Below, one piece after another: positions 26,529-37,829 of a stretch of DNA of 64,000 bases. The notes beneath the pieces were generated by a model. The model was not told the DNA's origin and ran no database searches. It saw nothing but the letters and a program-made list of their open reading frames with translations. Origin of the DNA: Auanema rhodensis (taxonomy: Eukaryota > Nematoda > Chromadorea > Rhabditida > Rhabditidae); contig OZ059896.1 of the NCBI GenBank assembly GCA_964057225.1, forward strand, positions 17,744,501-17,808,500, given 5' to 3'. Position 1 is the first letter of the stretch, and every line of letters begins with the position of its first letter. The position numbers and the translations under genes were made by a program.

Positions 26529-27668
26529 AACAACAAAACAATAATATTAATAATAATCTGTGTTAACTATATAATATTATAATTTTAAATTAGCTATATA
26601 AGTAATATATAAGACTAAAATATTTTAAATAAACTTCAATATAATAAGAAAGATTTCACTTATATATAACTTAACCAGTTTATATCAACTTCAAAGAAAT
26701 ATTATCAATTGATAAAAGAAATACATAATCGTATATGAATCATGAAACAAGATCTTTTACTCTTCTTCTTTCTCTTCAGAAATCTACTTGATTACAAGAA
26801 ATCTGCATTCTTAACTATAACACAATACGAATAAGAGAACTGAATGTTTTGATTGCGTGAATCGTTAGGATTCTAAGATTTTTTTGTTTTTTTCGTCAAT
26901 TCTCTAAATAAACATTGATAGAATTAAACTACACTCTACACAAACATACACAAAAAGTCTGAACCATTAATCTGAGCTTATATGGTACAAAATGAACAAA
27001 ATGAAGAAACAATATGAAATATGAAATATAAAATTATAATTTATAATATCTATATTATAAATATATTTAAATAGAACATTAAAAATAACCATCAGAATTA
27101 AACAAATCAAATAAATCACATATTTATCTTATTAACTGTATAAACCTATTACCAGTTGAGTTAGCTGCCGTACGAATTATTTCCAACGAGATTTTCAGAA
27201 TGACAGTTAGTCAGTTACCTAATTGTTTAACTGATATAGACGTGCTTCTAACTGCGTAGTTTAATCAGTTTCATCAGCTAATGATTTTGTGCTTGGATAA
27301 AGATCTAGTTATTTGCAACGAACTGCTAGACTAACAACGGGAAATAGCTAATAAACTGGTTCATATAAGCTAGTAAGACTAGTACTATATAAGAAAGAAT
27401 AGCTCTTGTAGAAGACAGTTCACTTACAACTACAATTCTTCTATTATAATCAATCTGATCTTTTAAAATATTTATTCTGTTTAGAGAATCTTCACAAACT
27501 TTACCAAAATTTGTTTTAAATTTTCAAATTTAATCATAATTTTTAGAATAATTTGAATTACATATGAATGATATTACTATTTACTGAACATAATTCTCTC
27601 CATATCTCTCATTTCTTCTTCTCCTCTGCTTGATTTGCAGCACAACTTCTCACCTTATTCTTTTCAGA
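26529..27668. other. Intergenic and 5' flank of first GRL gene
   Basis: A+T-rich. From 27229 on, the sequence is the left part of a tandemly duplicated segment and recurs from 35008. It contains the putative core promoter of the first GRL gene (TATATAAG at 27386). No coding region is seen. Confidence 0.6.
27386..27393 (+). promoter_or_regulatory. Putative TATA box of first GRL gene
   Basis: TATATAAG about 280 bp before the ATG. An identical copy lies at the same relative place before the second GRL gene. The leader between it and the ATG ends in TTTTCAG one base before the start codon, consistent with trans-splicing or a 5' UTR intron. Confidence 0.45.
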
Positions 27669-28580
27669 ATGAAGTTTATCCTCATCAGTCTCTGCCTTGT
27701 CGGCTTGTCATCTGCTTTCCTCTTCCCTATGGGAGACAGCGGATGCGGCTGCCAACAGCAATCTTCTTGCGGATGCAGTGCTCCACAACAATCTTCATGC
27801 TGTCCACCACCATGTCCACCACCATGCCCACCACCATGCCCACCACCATGCCCACCACCATGCCCACCACCATGCCCACCACCATGTCCTCCACCATGCC
27901 CACCACCATGCCCACCACCATGCCCACCACCATGCCCACCACCACAACCATCTTGCGGATGTGGAGCTCCACCACCACCACCAAGCTGCGGAGGAGGAGG
28001 TAAAACATAATATAATGAACTATATAATCACATGTATCATTGAACAGGAGGAGGATGCGGAGGAGGATGCGGAGGAGGATGCGGAGGTGGATGCGGAGGA
28101 CGCAAGAAGAGAGAGGCCGTTAACGTCATCACCCACGAGGATGCTTCCAAGTGCAACAACGAAGAACTCCGTCAAGTTCTTCTCAACGTACGTGCCTTAC
28201 TCACTTCATAGTTTTCCGTTTCTCATACCTTGCATTTCCAGAACATGAAGGCTGATGATGAACTCTCTCTCAAGGCCATCAAGCAAGCTCTCGGAGATGT
28301 CCATGACTACATCATCACCTGTAACTCCAAGCCATTCAACTTCATCGCCAACGTTGACGACTACTGCTCCCATGAGAAGGAGGACCTTCACTGCACCATC
28401 CTCCGCATCAACGTCAAGACCGAAGAGAAGGTTGAAGAGGTCAAGAGCACCGCTGAAGTCAACCCAGAAGAGGTCAAGACTGAAGAAGTTGTGAGTTTCA
28501 ATTTTCTTTTTACGAGCAATCATGTATTACGTTTTCAGAAGGAGACCAAGGAGGAAGCTGACCCAGTCAAGAAGAACTAA
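27669..28580 (+). CDS. Ground-like (GRL) domain secreted protein, copy 1
   Basis: Four exons (27669-27999, 28048-28187, 28242-28490, 28539-28580) encode 253 residues. A signal peptide (MKFILISLCLVGLSSA) leads into a Cys-rich start, then eleven CPPP tetrapeptides, a GGGC repeat, and a furin-like site (RKKR) just before the ground-like domain. The domain begins at KCNNEELRQVLL and includes SLKAIKQALGD, YIITCNSKPFNFIANVDDYC and DLHCTI, with the conserved Cys residues. An acidic E/V/K tail ends in DPVKKN. Ground-like proteins are nematode hedgehog-related secreted proteins associated with cuticle-making epithelia. The gene converges on a collagen (pseudo)gene whose stop lies 172 bp away. Confidence 0.92.
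27801..27933 (+). repeat. Coding 12-bp CPPP repeat, 11 copies
   Basis: Tandem 12-bp units encode Cys-Pro-Pro-Pro. The second gene copy has nine units, which accounts for the whole 24-bp length difference in that exon. The tract is open in all three forward frames and in one reverse frame, which creates spurious long open frames there. Confidence 0.9.
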
Positions 28581-28980
28581 GGAAGCTCTCAACTTTCTCA
28601 ATTAGAAACTCATTCGTAGTACAATAAATAATTCATCAATTTCCATTGTTCTTACTATGCTTAGTAGTCGAATCGCAATCTCTAAAATCAAAAAAAAACA
28701 AATGCTGATGCAAATCATCTTTATTCTATAATCGTCTTCTTCATCGTTTGGTTTAGAGAAGGAAAGATCTATTTGGGCATGGACAGTATCCAGCGTCTGG
28801 TCCAACTGATCCGTCGGATCCTGGCTCTCCTGATCTGTAGGTGGTTCCTGGCTCTTCTGCAGCTCAAGGTTGATGTTCCCGTTTTGTGTGTCCTGGTTGT
28901 GTAGAAGCACTATTATTTTTGACTCTTTCCGGTTATCCCTTAGGTCCGACTGATCCATAATTTCTTTGAAATTCTCGTGT

Positions 28981-31900
28981 TCTCGGGGCTCTTGGTCTGT
29001 AGCTGGTTCATGGCTCTATTCCACAGGTCCAACTGCTCCGAGTTTTTCATCAGATTTTGGGGTTATTAGACCTTCTGGTCTGTAGCTGGTTCCTGGCCTA
29101 TTCCACAGGTCCAACTGCTCCGAGTTTTTCATCAGATTCTGGGGTTATTAGACCTTCTGGTCTGTAGCTGGTTCCTGGCCTATTCCATAGGTCCAACTGG
29201 TCCAAGTAAGTTCCTGGCTCTATTCCACAGGTCCAACGGGTTCAAGATTTTCTTGAGATTCTGGGGGTACCGGAAACCCTAGTCTATAGCTGGTTCCTGG
29301 CTCTATTCCACAGGTCCAACTGGTTCAAGTTTTCCTTGAGATTCTGGGGGTACCGGAAACCCTGGTCTGTAGCTGGTACCGGAAACCCTGGTCTGTAGCA
29401 TTCCTGGCTCTATTCCACAGGTCCAACTGGTTCTAGTTTTCCTTGAGATTCTGGGGTTACTGGGGCTTCTGGTCTGTAGCTGGTTCCTGGCTCTATTCCA
29501 CAGGTCCAACTGGTTCAAGTTTTTCTTGAGATTCTGGGGGTACCGGAAACCCTGGTCTGAAGCTGGTTCCTAGCTCTATTCCACAGGTCCAACTGGTTCA
29601 AGTTTTCCTTGAGATTCTGGGGGTACCGGAAACCCTGGTCTGTAGCTGGTACCGGAAACCCTGGTCTGTAGCATTCCTGGCTCTATTCCACAGGTCCAAC
29701 TGGTTCTAGTTTTCCTTGAGATTCTGGGGTTACTGGGGCTTCTGGTCTGTAGCTGGTTCCTGGCTCTATTCCACAGGTCCAACTGGTTCAAGTTTTTCTT
29801 GAGATTCTGGGGGTACCGGAAACCCTGGTCTGTAGCTGGTTCCTGGCTCTATTCCACAGGTCCAACTGGTTCAAGTTTTTCTTGAGATTCTTGGGGTACC
29901 GGAAACCCTAGTCTATAGCTGGTTCCTGGCTCTATTCCACAGGTCCAACTGGTTCAAGTTTTCCTTGAGATTCTGGGGGTACCGGAAACCCTGGTCTGTA
30001 GCTGGTACCGGAAACCGTGGTCTGTAGCATTCCTGGCTCTATTCCACAGGTCCAACTGGTTCTAGTTTTTCATCAGATTCTGGGGTTATTAGACCTTTTG
30101 GTCTGTAGCTGGTTCCTGGCCTATTCCATAGGTCCAACTGCTCCGAGTTTTTCATCAGATTCTGGGGTTATTAGAGCTTCTGGTCTGTAGCTGGTTCCTG
30201 GCTCTATTCCACAGGTCCAACGGGTTCAAGTTTTTCTTGAGATTCTGGGGGTACCGGAAACCCTAGTCTATAGCTGGTTCCTGGCTCTATTCCACAGGTC
30301 CAACTGGTTCAAGTTTTTCTTGAGATTCTGGGGGTACCGGAAACCCTGGTCTGTAGCTGGTACCGGAAACCCTGGTCTGTAACATTCCTGGCTCTATTCC
30401 ACAGGTCCAACTGGTTCTAGTTTTTCTTGAGATTCTGGGGTTACTGGGGCTTCTGGTCTGTAGCTGGTTCCTGGCTCTATTCCACAGGTCCAACTGGTTC
30501 AAGTTTTTTTTGTGATTCTGGGGGTACCGGAAACCCTAGTCTATAGCTGGTTCCTGGCTCTATTCCACAGGTCCAACTGCTCCGAGTTTTTCATCAGATT
30601 CTGGGGTTATTAGACCTTCTGGTCTGTAGCTGGTTCCTGGCCTATTCCATAGGTCCAACTGGTCCAAGTATTCCATCAGATCCTGGGGTTACTGGGGCTA
30701 ATGGTCTGTAGCTGGTTCCTGGCTCTATTACACAGTTCCAACAGATTCAATTTTTCCTTGAGAATCTGGGGGTACCGGAAACCCTAGTCTATAGCTGGTT
30801 CCTGGCTCTATTCCACAGGTCCAACTGGTTCAAGATTTTCTTGAGATTCTGGGGTTATTAGACCTTCTGGTCTGTAGCTGGTTCCTGGCCTATTCCATAG
30901 GTCCAACTGATTCAATTTTTCCTTGAGAATCTGGGGGTACCGGAAACCCTAGTCTATAACTGGTTCCTGGCTCTATTCCACAGGTCCAACGGGTTCAAGA
31001 TTTTCTTGAGATTCTGGGGTTACTGGGGCTTCTGGTCTGTAGCTGGTTCTTGGCTCTATTCCACAGGTCCAACTGGTTCAAGTTTTTCTTGAGATTCTGG
31101 GGGTACCGGAAACCCTAGTCTATAGCTGGTTCCTGGCTCTATTCCACAGGTCCAACTGGTTCTAGTTTTTCTTGAGATTCTGGGGGTACCGGAAACCCTA
31201 GTCTATAGCTGGTTCCTGGCTCTATTCCACAGGTCCAACTGGTTCAAGTTTTTCTTGAGATTCTGGGGGTACCGGAAACCCTAGTCTATAGCTGGTTCCT
31301 GGCTCTATTCCACAGGTCCAACTGGTTCTAGTTTTCCTTGAGATTCTGGGGTTACTGGGGCTTCTGGTCTGTAGCTGGTTCTTGGCTCTATTCCACAGGT
31401 CCAACTGGTTCAAGTTTTTCTTGAGATTCTGGGGGTACCGGAAACCCTAGTCTATAGCTGGTTCCTGGCTCTATTCCACAGGTCCAACTGGTTCTAGTTT
31501 TCCTTGAGATTCTGGGGTTACTGGGGCTTCTGGTCTGTAGCTGGTTCTTGGCTCTATTCCACAGGTCCAACTGGTTCAAGTTTTTCTTGAGATTCTGGGG
31601 GTACCGGAAACCCTAGTCTATAGCTGGTTCCTGGCTCTATTCCACAGGTCCAACTGCTCCGAGTTTTTCATCAGATTCTGGGGTTATTAGACCTTCTGGT
31701 CTGTAGCTGGTTCCTGGCCTATTCCATAGGTCCAACTGATTCAATTTTTCCTTGAGAATCTGGGGGTACCGGAAACCCTAGTCTATAACTGGTTCCTGGC
31801 TCTATTCCACAGGTCCAACTGCTCCGAGTTTTTCATCAGATTCTGGGGTTATTAGACCTTCTGGTCTGTAGCTGGTTCCTGGCCTATTCCATAGGTCCAA

Positions 31901-34459
31901 CTGATTCAATTTTTCCTTGAGAATCTGGGGGTACCGGAAACCCTAGTCTATAACTGGTTCCTGGCTCTATTCCACAGGTCCAACTGCTCCGAGTTTTTCA
32001 TCAGATTCTGGGGTTATTAGACCTTCTGGTCTGTAGCTGGTTCCTGGCCTATTTCATAGGTCCAACTGATTCAATTTTTCCTTGAGATTCTGGGGGTACC
32101 GGAAACCCTAGTCTATAGCTGGTTCCTGGCTCTGTTCCACAGGTTCAACTGCTCCGAGTTTTTCATCAGATTCTGGGGTTATTAGACCTTCTGGTCTGTA
32201 GCTGGTTCCTGGCCTATTCCATAGGTCCAACTGATTCAATTTTTCCTTGAGATTCTGGGGGTACCGGAAACCCTAGTCTATAGCTGGTTCCTGGCTCTAT
32301 TCCACAGGTCCAACTGCTCCGAGTTTTTCATCAGATTCTGGGGTTATTAGACCTTCTGGTCTGTAGCTGGTTCCTGGCCTATTCCATAGGTCCAACTGAT
32401 TCAATTTTTCCTTGAGATTCTGGGGGTACCGGAAACCCTAGTCTATAGCTGGTTCCTGGCTCTGTTCCACAGGTCCAACTGCTCCGAGTTTTTCATCAGA
32501 TTCTGGGGTTATTAGACCTTATGGTCTGTAGCTGGTTCCTGGCCTATTCCATAGGTCCAACTGATTCAATTTTTCCTTGAGAATCTGGGGGTACCGGAAA
32601 CCCTAGTCTATAACTGGTTCCTGGCTCTATTCCACAGGTCCAACGGGTTCAAGATTTTCTTGAGATTCTGGGGGTACCGCAAAACTCTAGTCTATAGCTG
32701 GTTCCTGGCTCTATTCCACAGGTCCAACTGGTTCTAGTATTCCTTGAGATTCTGGGGTTACTGGGGCTTCTGGTCTGTAGCTGGTTCTTGGCTCTATTCC
32801 ACAGGTCCAACTGGTTCAAGTTTTTCTTGAGATTCTGGGGGTACCGGAAACCCTAGTCTATAGCTGGTTCCTGGCTCTATTCCACAGGTCCAACTGCTCC
32901 GAGTTTTTCATCAGATTCTGGGGTTATTAGACCTTCTGGTCTGTAGCAGGTTCCTGGCCTATTCCATAGGTCCAACTGGTTCAAGTTTTCCTTGAGATTC
33001 TGGGGGTACCGGAAACCCTGGTCTGTAGCTGGTACCGGAAACCCTGGTCTGTAGCATTCCTATCTCTATTCCACAGGTCCAACTGGTTCTAGTTTTCCTT
33101 GAGATTCTGGGGTTACTGGGGCTTCTGGTCTGTAGCTGGTTCCTGGCTCTATTCCACAGGTCCAACTGCTCCGAGTTTTTCATCAGATTCTGGGGTTATT
33201 AGACCTTCTGGTCTGTAGCTGGTTCCTGGCCTATTCCATAGGTCCAACTGATTCAATTTTTCCTTGAGATTCTGGGGGTACCGGAAACTCTAGTCTATAG
33301 CTGGTTCCTGGCTCTGTTCCACAGGTCCAACTGCTCCGAGTTTTTCATCAGATTCTGGGGTTATTAGACCTTCTGGTCTGTAGCTGGTTCCTGGCCTATT
33401 CCATAGGTCCAACTGATTCAATTTTTCCTTGAGATTCTGGGGGTACCGGAAACCCTAGTCTATAGCTGGTTTCTGGCTCTGTTCCACAGGTCCAACTGCT
33501 CCGAGTTTTTCATCAGATTCTGGGGTTATTAGACCTTCTGGTCTGTAGCTGGTTCCTGGCCTATTCCATAGGTCCAACTGATTCAATTTTTTCTTGAGAA
33601 TCTGGGGGTACCGGAAACCCTGGTCTGTAGCTGGTACCGGAAACCCTGGTCTGTAGCATTTCTGGCTCTATTCCACAGGTCCAACTGGTTCTAGTTTTCC
33701 TTGAGATTCTGGGGTTACTGGGGCTTCTGGTCTGTAGCTGGTTCCTGGCTCTATTCCACAGGTCCAACTGGTTCAAGTTTTCCTTGAGATTCTGGGGGTA
33801 CCGGAAACCCTAGTCTATAGCTGGTTCCTGGCTCTATTCCACAGGTCCAACTGGTTCAAGTTTTCCTTGAGATTCTGGGGGTACCGGAAACCCTGGTCTG
33901 TAGCTGTTACCGGAAACCCTGGTCTGTAGCTGTTACCAGAAACCCTGGTCTGTAACATTCCTGGCTCTATTCCACAGGTCCAACTGGTTCAAGTTTTCCT
34001 TGAGATTCTGGGGGTACCGGAAACCCTAGTCTATAGCTGGTTCCTGGCTCTATTCCACAGGTCCAACTGGTTCAAGTTTTCCTTGAGATTCTGGGGGTAC
34101 CGGAAACCCTGGTCTGTAGCTGTTACCGGAAACCCTGGTCTGTAGCTGTTACCAGAAACCCTGGTCTGTAACATTCCTGGCTCTATTCCACAGGTCCAAC
34201 TGGTTCTAGTTTTTCTTGAGATTCTGGGGGTACCGGAAACCCTGGTCTGTAGCTGGTTCCTGGATTATTCCATAGGTCCAACTGGTCCGAGTTTTTCATC
34301 AGATTCTGGGGTTATTAGACCTTCTGGTCTGTAGCATTCCTGACTCTATTCCACAGGTCCAACTGGTTCAAGTTTTCCTTGTGATTCTGGGGGTACCGGA
34401 AACCTTGGTCTGTAGCTAGTTCCTGGCTCTATTCCACAGGTCCAACTGGTTCAAGTTTT
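28981..34459. repeat. Collagen-derived minisatellite, 82-83 bp unit, roughly 65 copies
   Basis: Unit spacing was measured directly: CAGGTCCAACT recurs at 31230 and 31313 (83 bp). Three main variants occur: one with GGGGGTACCGGAAACC, one with GGTTACTGGGGCTTC (both 83 bp), and one with CATCAG...GGTTATTAGACC (82 bp). Some units carry an internal duplication of about 26 bp around GGTACCGGAAACCCTGG. Part of each unit (TCCTTGAG.TTCTGGGG through CTGTAGCTGGTTCCTGG) matches the Gly-X-Y region of the intact collagen near 36711-36761, so the array arose from coding sequence. Confidence 0.95.
31651..32640. repeat. 165-bp higher-order dimer within the minisatellite
   Basis: An 83-bp variant alternates with an 82-bp variant. 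The marker CAACTGCTCCG occurs (once with a C-to-T change just upstream) at 31651, 31816, 31981, 32146, 32311 and 32476, always 165 bp apart. This is a six-copy higher-order repeat, like those of centromeric satellites. Confidence 0.88.
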
Positions 34460-35164
34460 AGGGTCCATGTTTTTCTTGAAATCCTGGGGTCACAGCGGCT
34501 TCTGGTATTCAGCTGGTTCCGTGATCTCTATCAGCTCCACGCTGTTCGGCACGTTCTGGGTGTCTTGGCTTTTCTGGATGTCCTGGTTCTCCTGGTTGTC
34601 CATCCGATCCTGGGTTTCCGAAAGCTCCTGATAACTCATGTGGTCCAGCGGCTCCTGGAACTCTTGGTGGTCGAGCTGGGCAACGAATGCTTCCTTGGCG
34701 ACGTGGTTGGCATTTAACTGATGAAGCATATTCTGAGCGTCCTTGAGTTCCGTTTTCTTCTGAAGTTCCGTCCTGTAGTCCTGTCCTAGATGTCCATCTC
34801 CTCTTGGTCCTAAACAAGTATTAGATTGAATTTGCATTCATCTCCGATAAGGAACACACCTAGTGGTCCATCTGGACAAGCAGTTGGTTGAAATCTACAG
34901 TAGTATTGCTCGAATCTCCAAGTAGATCTTTCATTACATCAGAAAGACTTGTGACGGAAGAGCTTCCAGATTCAGTTCCAACAACACGTTCCCAGGTGTC
35001 AATAATAAACTGATATAGACGTGCTTCTAACTGCGTAGTTTAATCAGTTTCATCAGCTAATGATTTTGTGCTTGGATAAAGATCTAGTTATTTGCAACGA
35101 ACTGCTAGACTAACAACGGGAAATAGCTAATAAACTGGTTCATATAAGCTAGTAAGACTAGTAC

Positions 35165-35172
35165 TATATAAG
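35165..35172 (+). promoter_or_regulatory. Putative TATA box of second GRL gene
   Basis: TATATAAG, the exact counterpart of the element at 27386. The surrounding 400 bp upstream of the GRL genes looks essentially identical in both copies, so both are likely expressed alike. Confidence 0.45.
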
Positions 35173-35447
35173 AAAGAATAGCTCTTGTAGAAGACAGTTC
35201 ACTTACAACTACAATTCTTCTATTATAATCAATCTGATCTTTTAAAATATTTATTCTGTTTAGAGAATCTTCACAAACTTTACCAAAATTTGTTTTAAAT
35301 TTTCAAATTTAATCATAATTTTTAGAATAATTTGAATTACATATGAATGATATTACTATTTACTGAACATAATTCTCTCCATATCTCTCATTTCTTCTTC
35401 TCCTCTGCTTGATTTGCAGCACAACTTCTCACCTTATTCTTTTCAGA

Positions 35448-36335
35448 ATGAAGTTTATCCTCATCAGTCTCTGCCTTGTCGGCTTGTCATCTGCTTTCCT
35501 CTTCCCTATGGGAGACAGCGGATGCGGCTGCAAGCAACAATCTTCTTGCGGATGCAGTGCTCCACAACAATCTTCATGCTGTCCACCACCATGTCCACCA
35601 CCATGCCCACCACCATGCCCACCTCCATGCCCACCACCATGCCCACCACCATGCCCACCACCATGCCCACCACCATGCCCACCACCATGCCCACCACCAC
35701 AACCATCTTGCGGATGTGGAGCTCCACCACCACCACCAAGCTGCGGAGGAGGAGGTAAAACATAATATAATGAACTATATAATCACATGTATCATTGAAC
35801 AGGAGGAGGATGCGGAGGAGGATGCGGAGGAGGATGCGGAGGTGGATGCGGAGGACGCAAGAAGAGAGAGGCCGCTAACTTCATCACTCACGAGGATGCT
35901 TCCAAGTGCAACAACGAAGAACTCCGTCAAGTTCTTCTCAACGTACGTGCCTTACTCACTTCATAGTTTTCCGTTTCTCATACCTTGCATTTCCAGAACA
36001 TGAAGGCTGATGATGAACTCTCTCTCAAGGCCATCAAGCAAGCTCTCGGAGATGTCCATGACTACATCATCACCTGTAACTCCAAGCCATTCAACTTCAT
36101 CGCCAACGTTGACGACTACTGCTCCCATGAGAAGGAGGACCTTCACTGCACCATCCTTCGCATCAACGCCAAAGCCGAAGAGAAGGTTGAAGAGGTCAAG
36201 AGCACCGCTGAAGTCAACCCAGAAGAGGTCAAGACTGAAGAAGTTGTGAGTTTCAATTTTCTTTTTACGAGCAATCATGTATTACGTTTTCAGAAGGAGA
36301 CCAAGGAGGAAGCTGACCCAGTCAAGAAGAACTAA
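35448..36335 (+). CDS. Ground-like (GRL) domain secreted protein, copy 2
   Basis: Same four-exon structure as copy 1 (35448-35754, 35803-35942, 35997-36245, 36294-36335), giving 245 residues. It has nine CPPP units instead of eleven. Other differences are few: a Lys for Gln near CGCKQQ, AANFITHE for AVNVITHE after the RKKR site, and NAKAEEK for NVKTEEK in the tail. The signal peptide, furin-like site and ground-like domain are intact. It lies convergent with the intact collagen, with 172 bp between stop codons. The near identity to copy 1 points to a recent duplication or ongoing gene conversion. Confidence 0.92.
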
Positions 36336-36507
36336 GGAAGCTCTCAACTTTCTCAATTAGAAACTCATTCGTAGTACAATAAATAATTCATCAATTTCCA
36401 TTGTTCTTACTATGCTTAGTAGTCGAATCGCAATCTCTAAAATCAAAAAAAAACAAATGCTGATGCAAATCATCTTTATTCTATAATCGTCTTCTTCATC
36501 GTTTGGT

Positions 36508-37406
36508 TTAGAGAAGGAAAGATCTATTTGGGCATGGACAGTATCCAGCGTCTGGTCCAACTGATCCGTCGGATCCTGGCTCTCCTGGTTGACCGTCACG
36601 TCCTGGTCCTCCTGGATATCCTGGAGCTCCTTGGTGTCCTGGTTCTCCAGCAGCACCATCGTTTCCATCTCTTCCTGGTTGTCCGGCTGGCCCAGCTGGC
36701 CCACGTTCTCCTTGAGCTCCTGGGGTTCCTGGGGCTCCTGGTCTGTAGCTGGTTCCTGGTTGTCCAGCAGCTCCTGGCTGTCCGTCACGTCCTGGGTGTC
36801 CTGGCTCTCCTGGGTGTCCTGGTTCTCCTGGTTGTCCATCAGATCCTGGATGTCCAGCGGCTCCTTGAGATCCTGGGTTTCCGGATGGTCCTGGTAATCC
36901 ACGTGGTCCAGCGGCTCCTGGAACTCCTGGTGGTCCAGCTGGGCAACGGATGCATCCTTGGCGACGTGGGTGGTATTCAACTGGTGGAGCATATCCTGGA
37001 CGTCCTGGAGTTCCATCTTCTCCTGGAGTTCCGTCCTGTCCTGGATGTCCATCATCTCCTGGTGGTCCTAAACAAGTATTAGATTGAGTTCACATTGAAC
37101 TGTGATAATGAACGCACCTGGTGGTCCATCTGGACAAGCAGTTGGTTGGAATCCACAGTTGCATTGCTCGAATCCTCCAGTGGATCTCTTCTTACGTCCG
37201 AAAAGCATTGGGACGGAAGAGCTTCCAGATTCAGTTCCAACAACACGTCCCCAGGTGTCATCAGCGACAGCCTTGAAGCGTTCCATATCTTGCTTCATCT
37301 CGTCTTGGAGATTGCTCATGTCATTGACGATCATATGAATGGAGATGAAAGCTCCGACAATGACCAGGATAGTACCGGCAGAAGCCGATCCGATGAAGAA
37401 CGACAT
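36508..37406 (-). CDS. Cuticle collagen (intact)
   Basis: Two exons (37118-37406 and 36508-37067) encode 282 residues, the usual cuticle-collagen size. The N-terminal domain ([20 protein letters not shown], then [17 protein letters not shown]) contains the signal-anchor segment. A furin site (GRKKRS) releases the mature chain. Cys clusters CNC, CPDGPPG and [10 protein letters not shown] flank a Gly-X-Y domain with short interruptions, and the C-terminus is [11 protein letters not shown]. It is exported to the extracellular cuticle as trimers. The segment [15 protein letters not shown] is the source of the repeat array in the neighbouring pseudogene. A TATA-like box lies about 120 bp upstream of the ATG. 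Confidence 0.96.
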
Positions 37407-37769
37407 ACTGAAAATTAATTACAGTAAGACTAAAATGAGTATAAAATTAAAACTCTTCAAATATTTGGAAGTAATACCAATGCAAAGGCAATGATTTGAA
37501 TGATTGAAACAATGTTCAAGTCAGTCTATATATACCAGTACGTAGTAACCTGTTCCACCTGAAACATTTCTACTTTTTCATTCAAAATCTTCATTTTTCT
37601 TTTTTAATATCATGAAGTGAAACCTCGAGAGTATCACTATAGTTGATTCTTTTTTCTTTTTCAAGTAATTCGTAATGAGACCAATACTTTTAGTTTTTTT
37701 TTGTTTCTTCTAAATAAGTTACGATTCTTATTGAGGATTCCAATACATAGACTCCAGTGGAAAAGAGAA

Positions 37770-37829
<60 letters not shown>

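Larger units (their letters stand above)
27229..35000. repeat. Tandem segmental duplication, proximal copy (GRL + collagen pseudogene)
   Basis: Pairs with 35008-37259. Homology starts at AACTGATATAGACG on the left (27229 and 35008, offset 7,779) and ends at CCAGGTGTC on the right (35000 and 37259, offset 2,259). The offset change of 5,520 bp is the minisatellite expansion. The junction 35000/35008 carries a few unmatched bases (AATAATA). Confidence 0.92.
28753..35000 (-). pseudogene. Cuticle collagen pseudogene, 5'-truncated and invaded by a self-derived minisatellite
   Basis: The two ends align with the intact collagen at 36508-37260. The 3' end (28753 to about 28830) keeps the terminal exon ending. 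The 5' part (about 34460-35000) keeps the region around the furin site and first Gly-X-Y block but has frameshifts. At 35000 homology stops inside what was exon 1, so the start codon, the cuticle-collagen N-terminal domain and the promoter are missing. The centre is replaced by about 5.5 kb of 82-83 bp repeats. A functional product is very unlikely: the unit length is not a multiple of three and each cycle meets stop codons. Confidence 0.88.
35008..37259. repeat. Tandem segmental duplication, distal copy (GRL + intact collagen)
   Basis: Distal member of the pair described at 27229-35000. It continues without a break into the collagen start and promoter, so it most likely represents the ancestral order at its right end. 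Confidence 0.9.

Noticed and set aside
27635-28248. Long overlapping open frames in other frames and on the minus strand across the first GRL gene (His-rich and Met/Val-rich), and their twins at 35414-36003
   Set aside because: Shadows of the CPPP 12-bp repeat and neighbouring coding sequence; only the frame with signal peptide, RKKR site and ground-like domain is spliced consistently.
29303-33776. Repeated open frames of 63-74 codons on the minus strand inside the minisatellite (MNQLDLWNRARNQ type)
   Set aside because: They are translations of one 83-bp unit in shifting frames, bounded by stops every few units, with no start context, signal peptide or Gly-X-Y periodicity.
36357-37055. 232-codon minus-strand frame rich in Gln/Asp/Glu over the intact collagen
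   Set aside because: It is the +1 shift of the Gly-X-Y frame, a usual artefact of collagen sequence.
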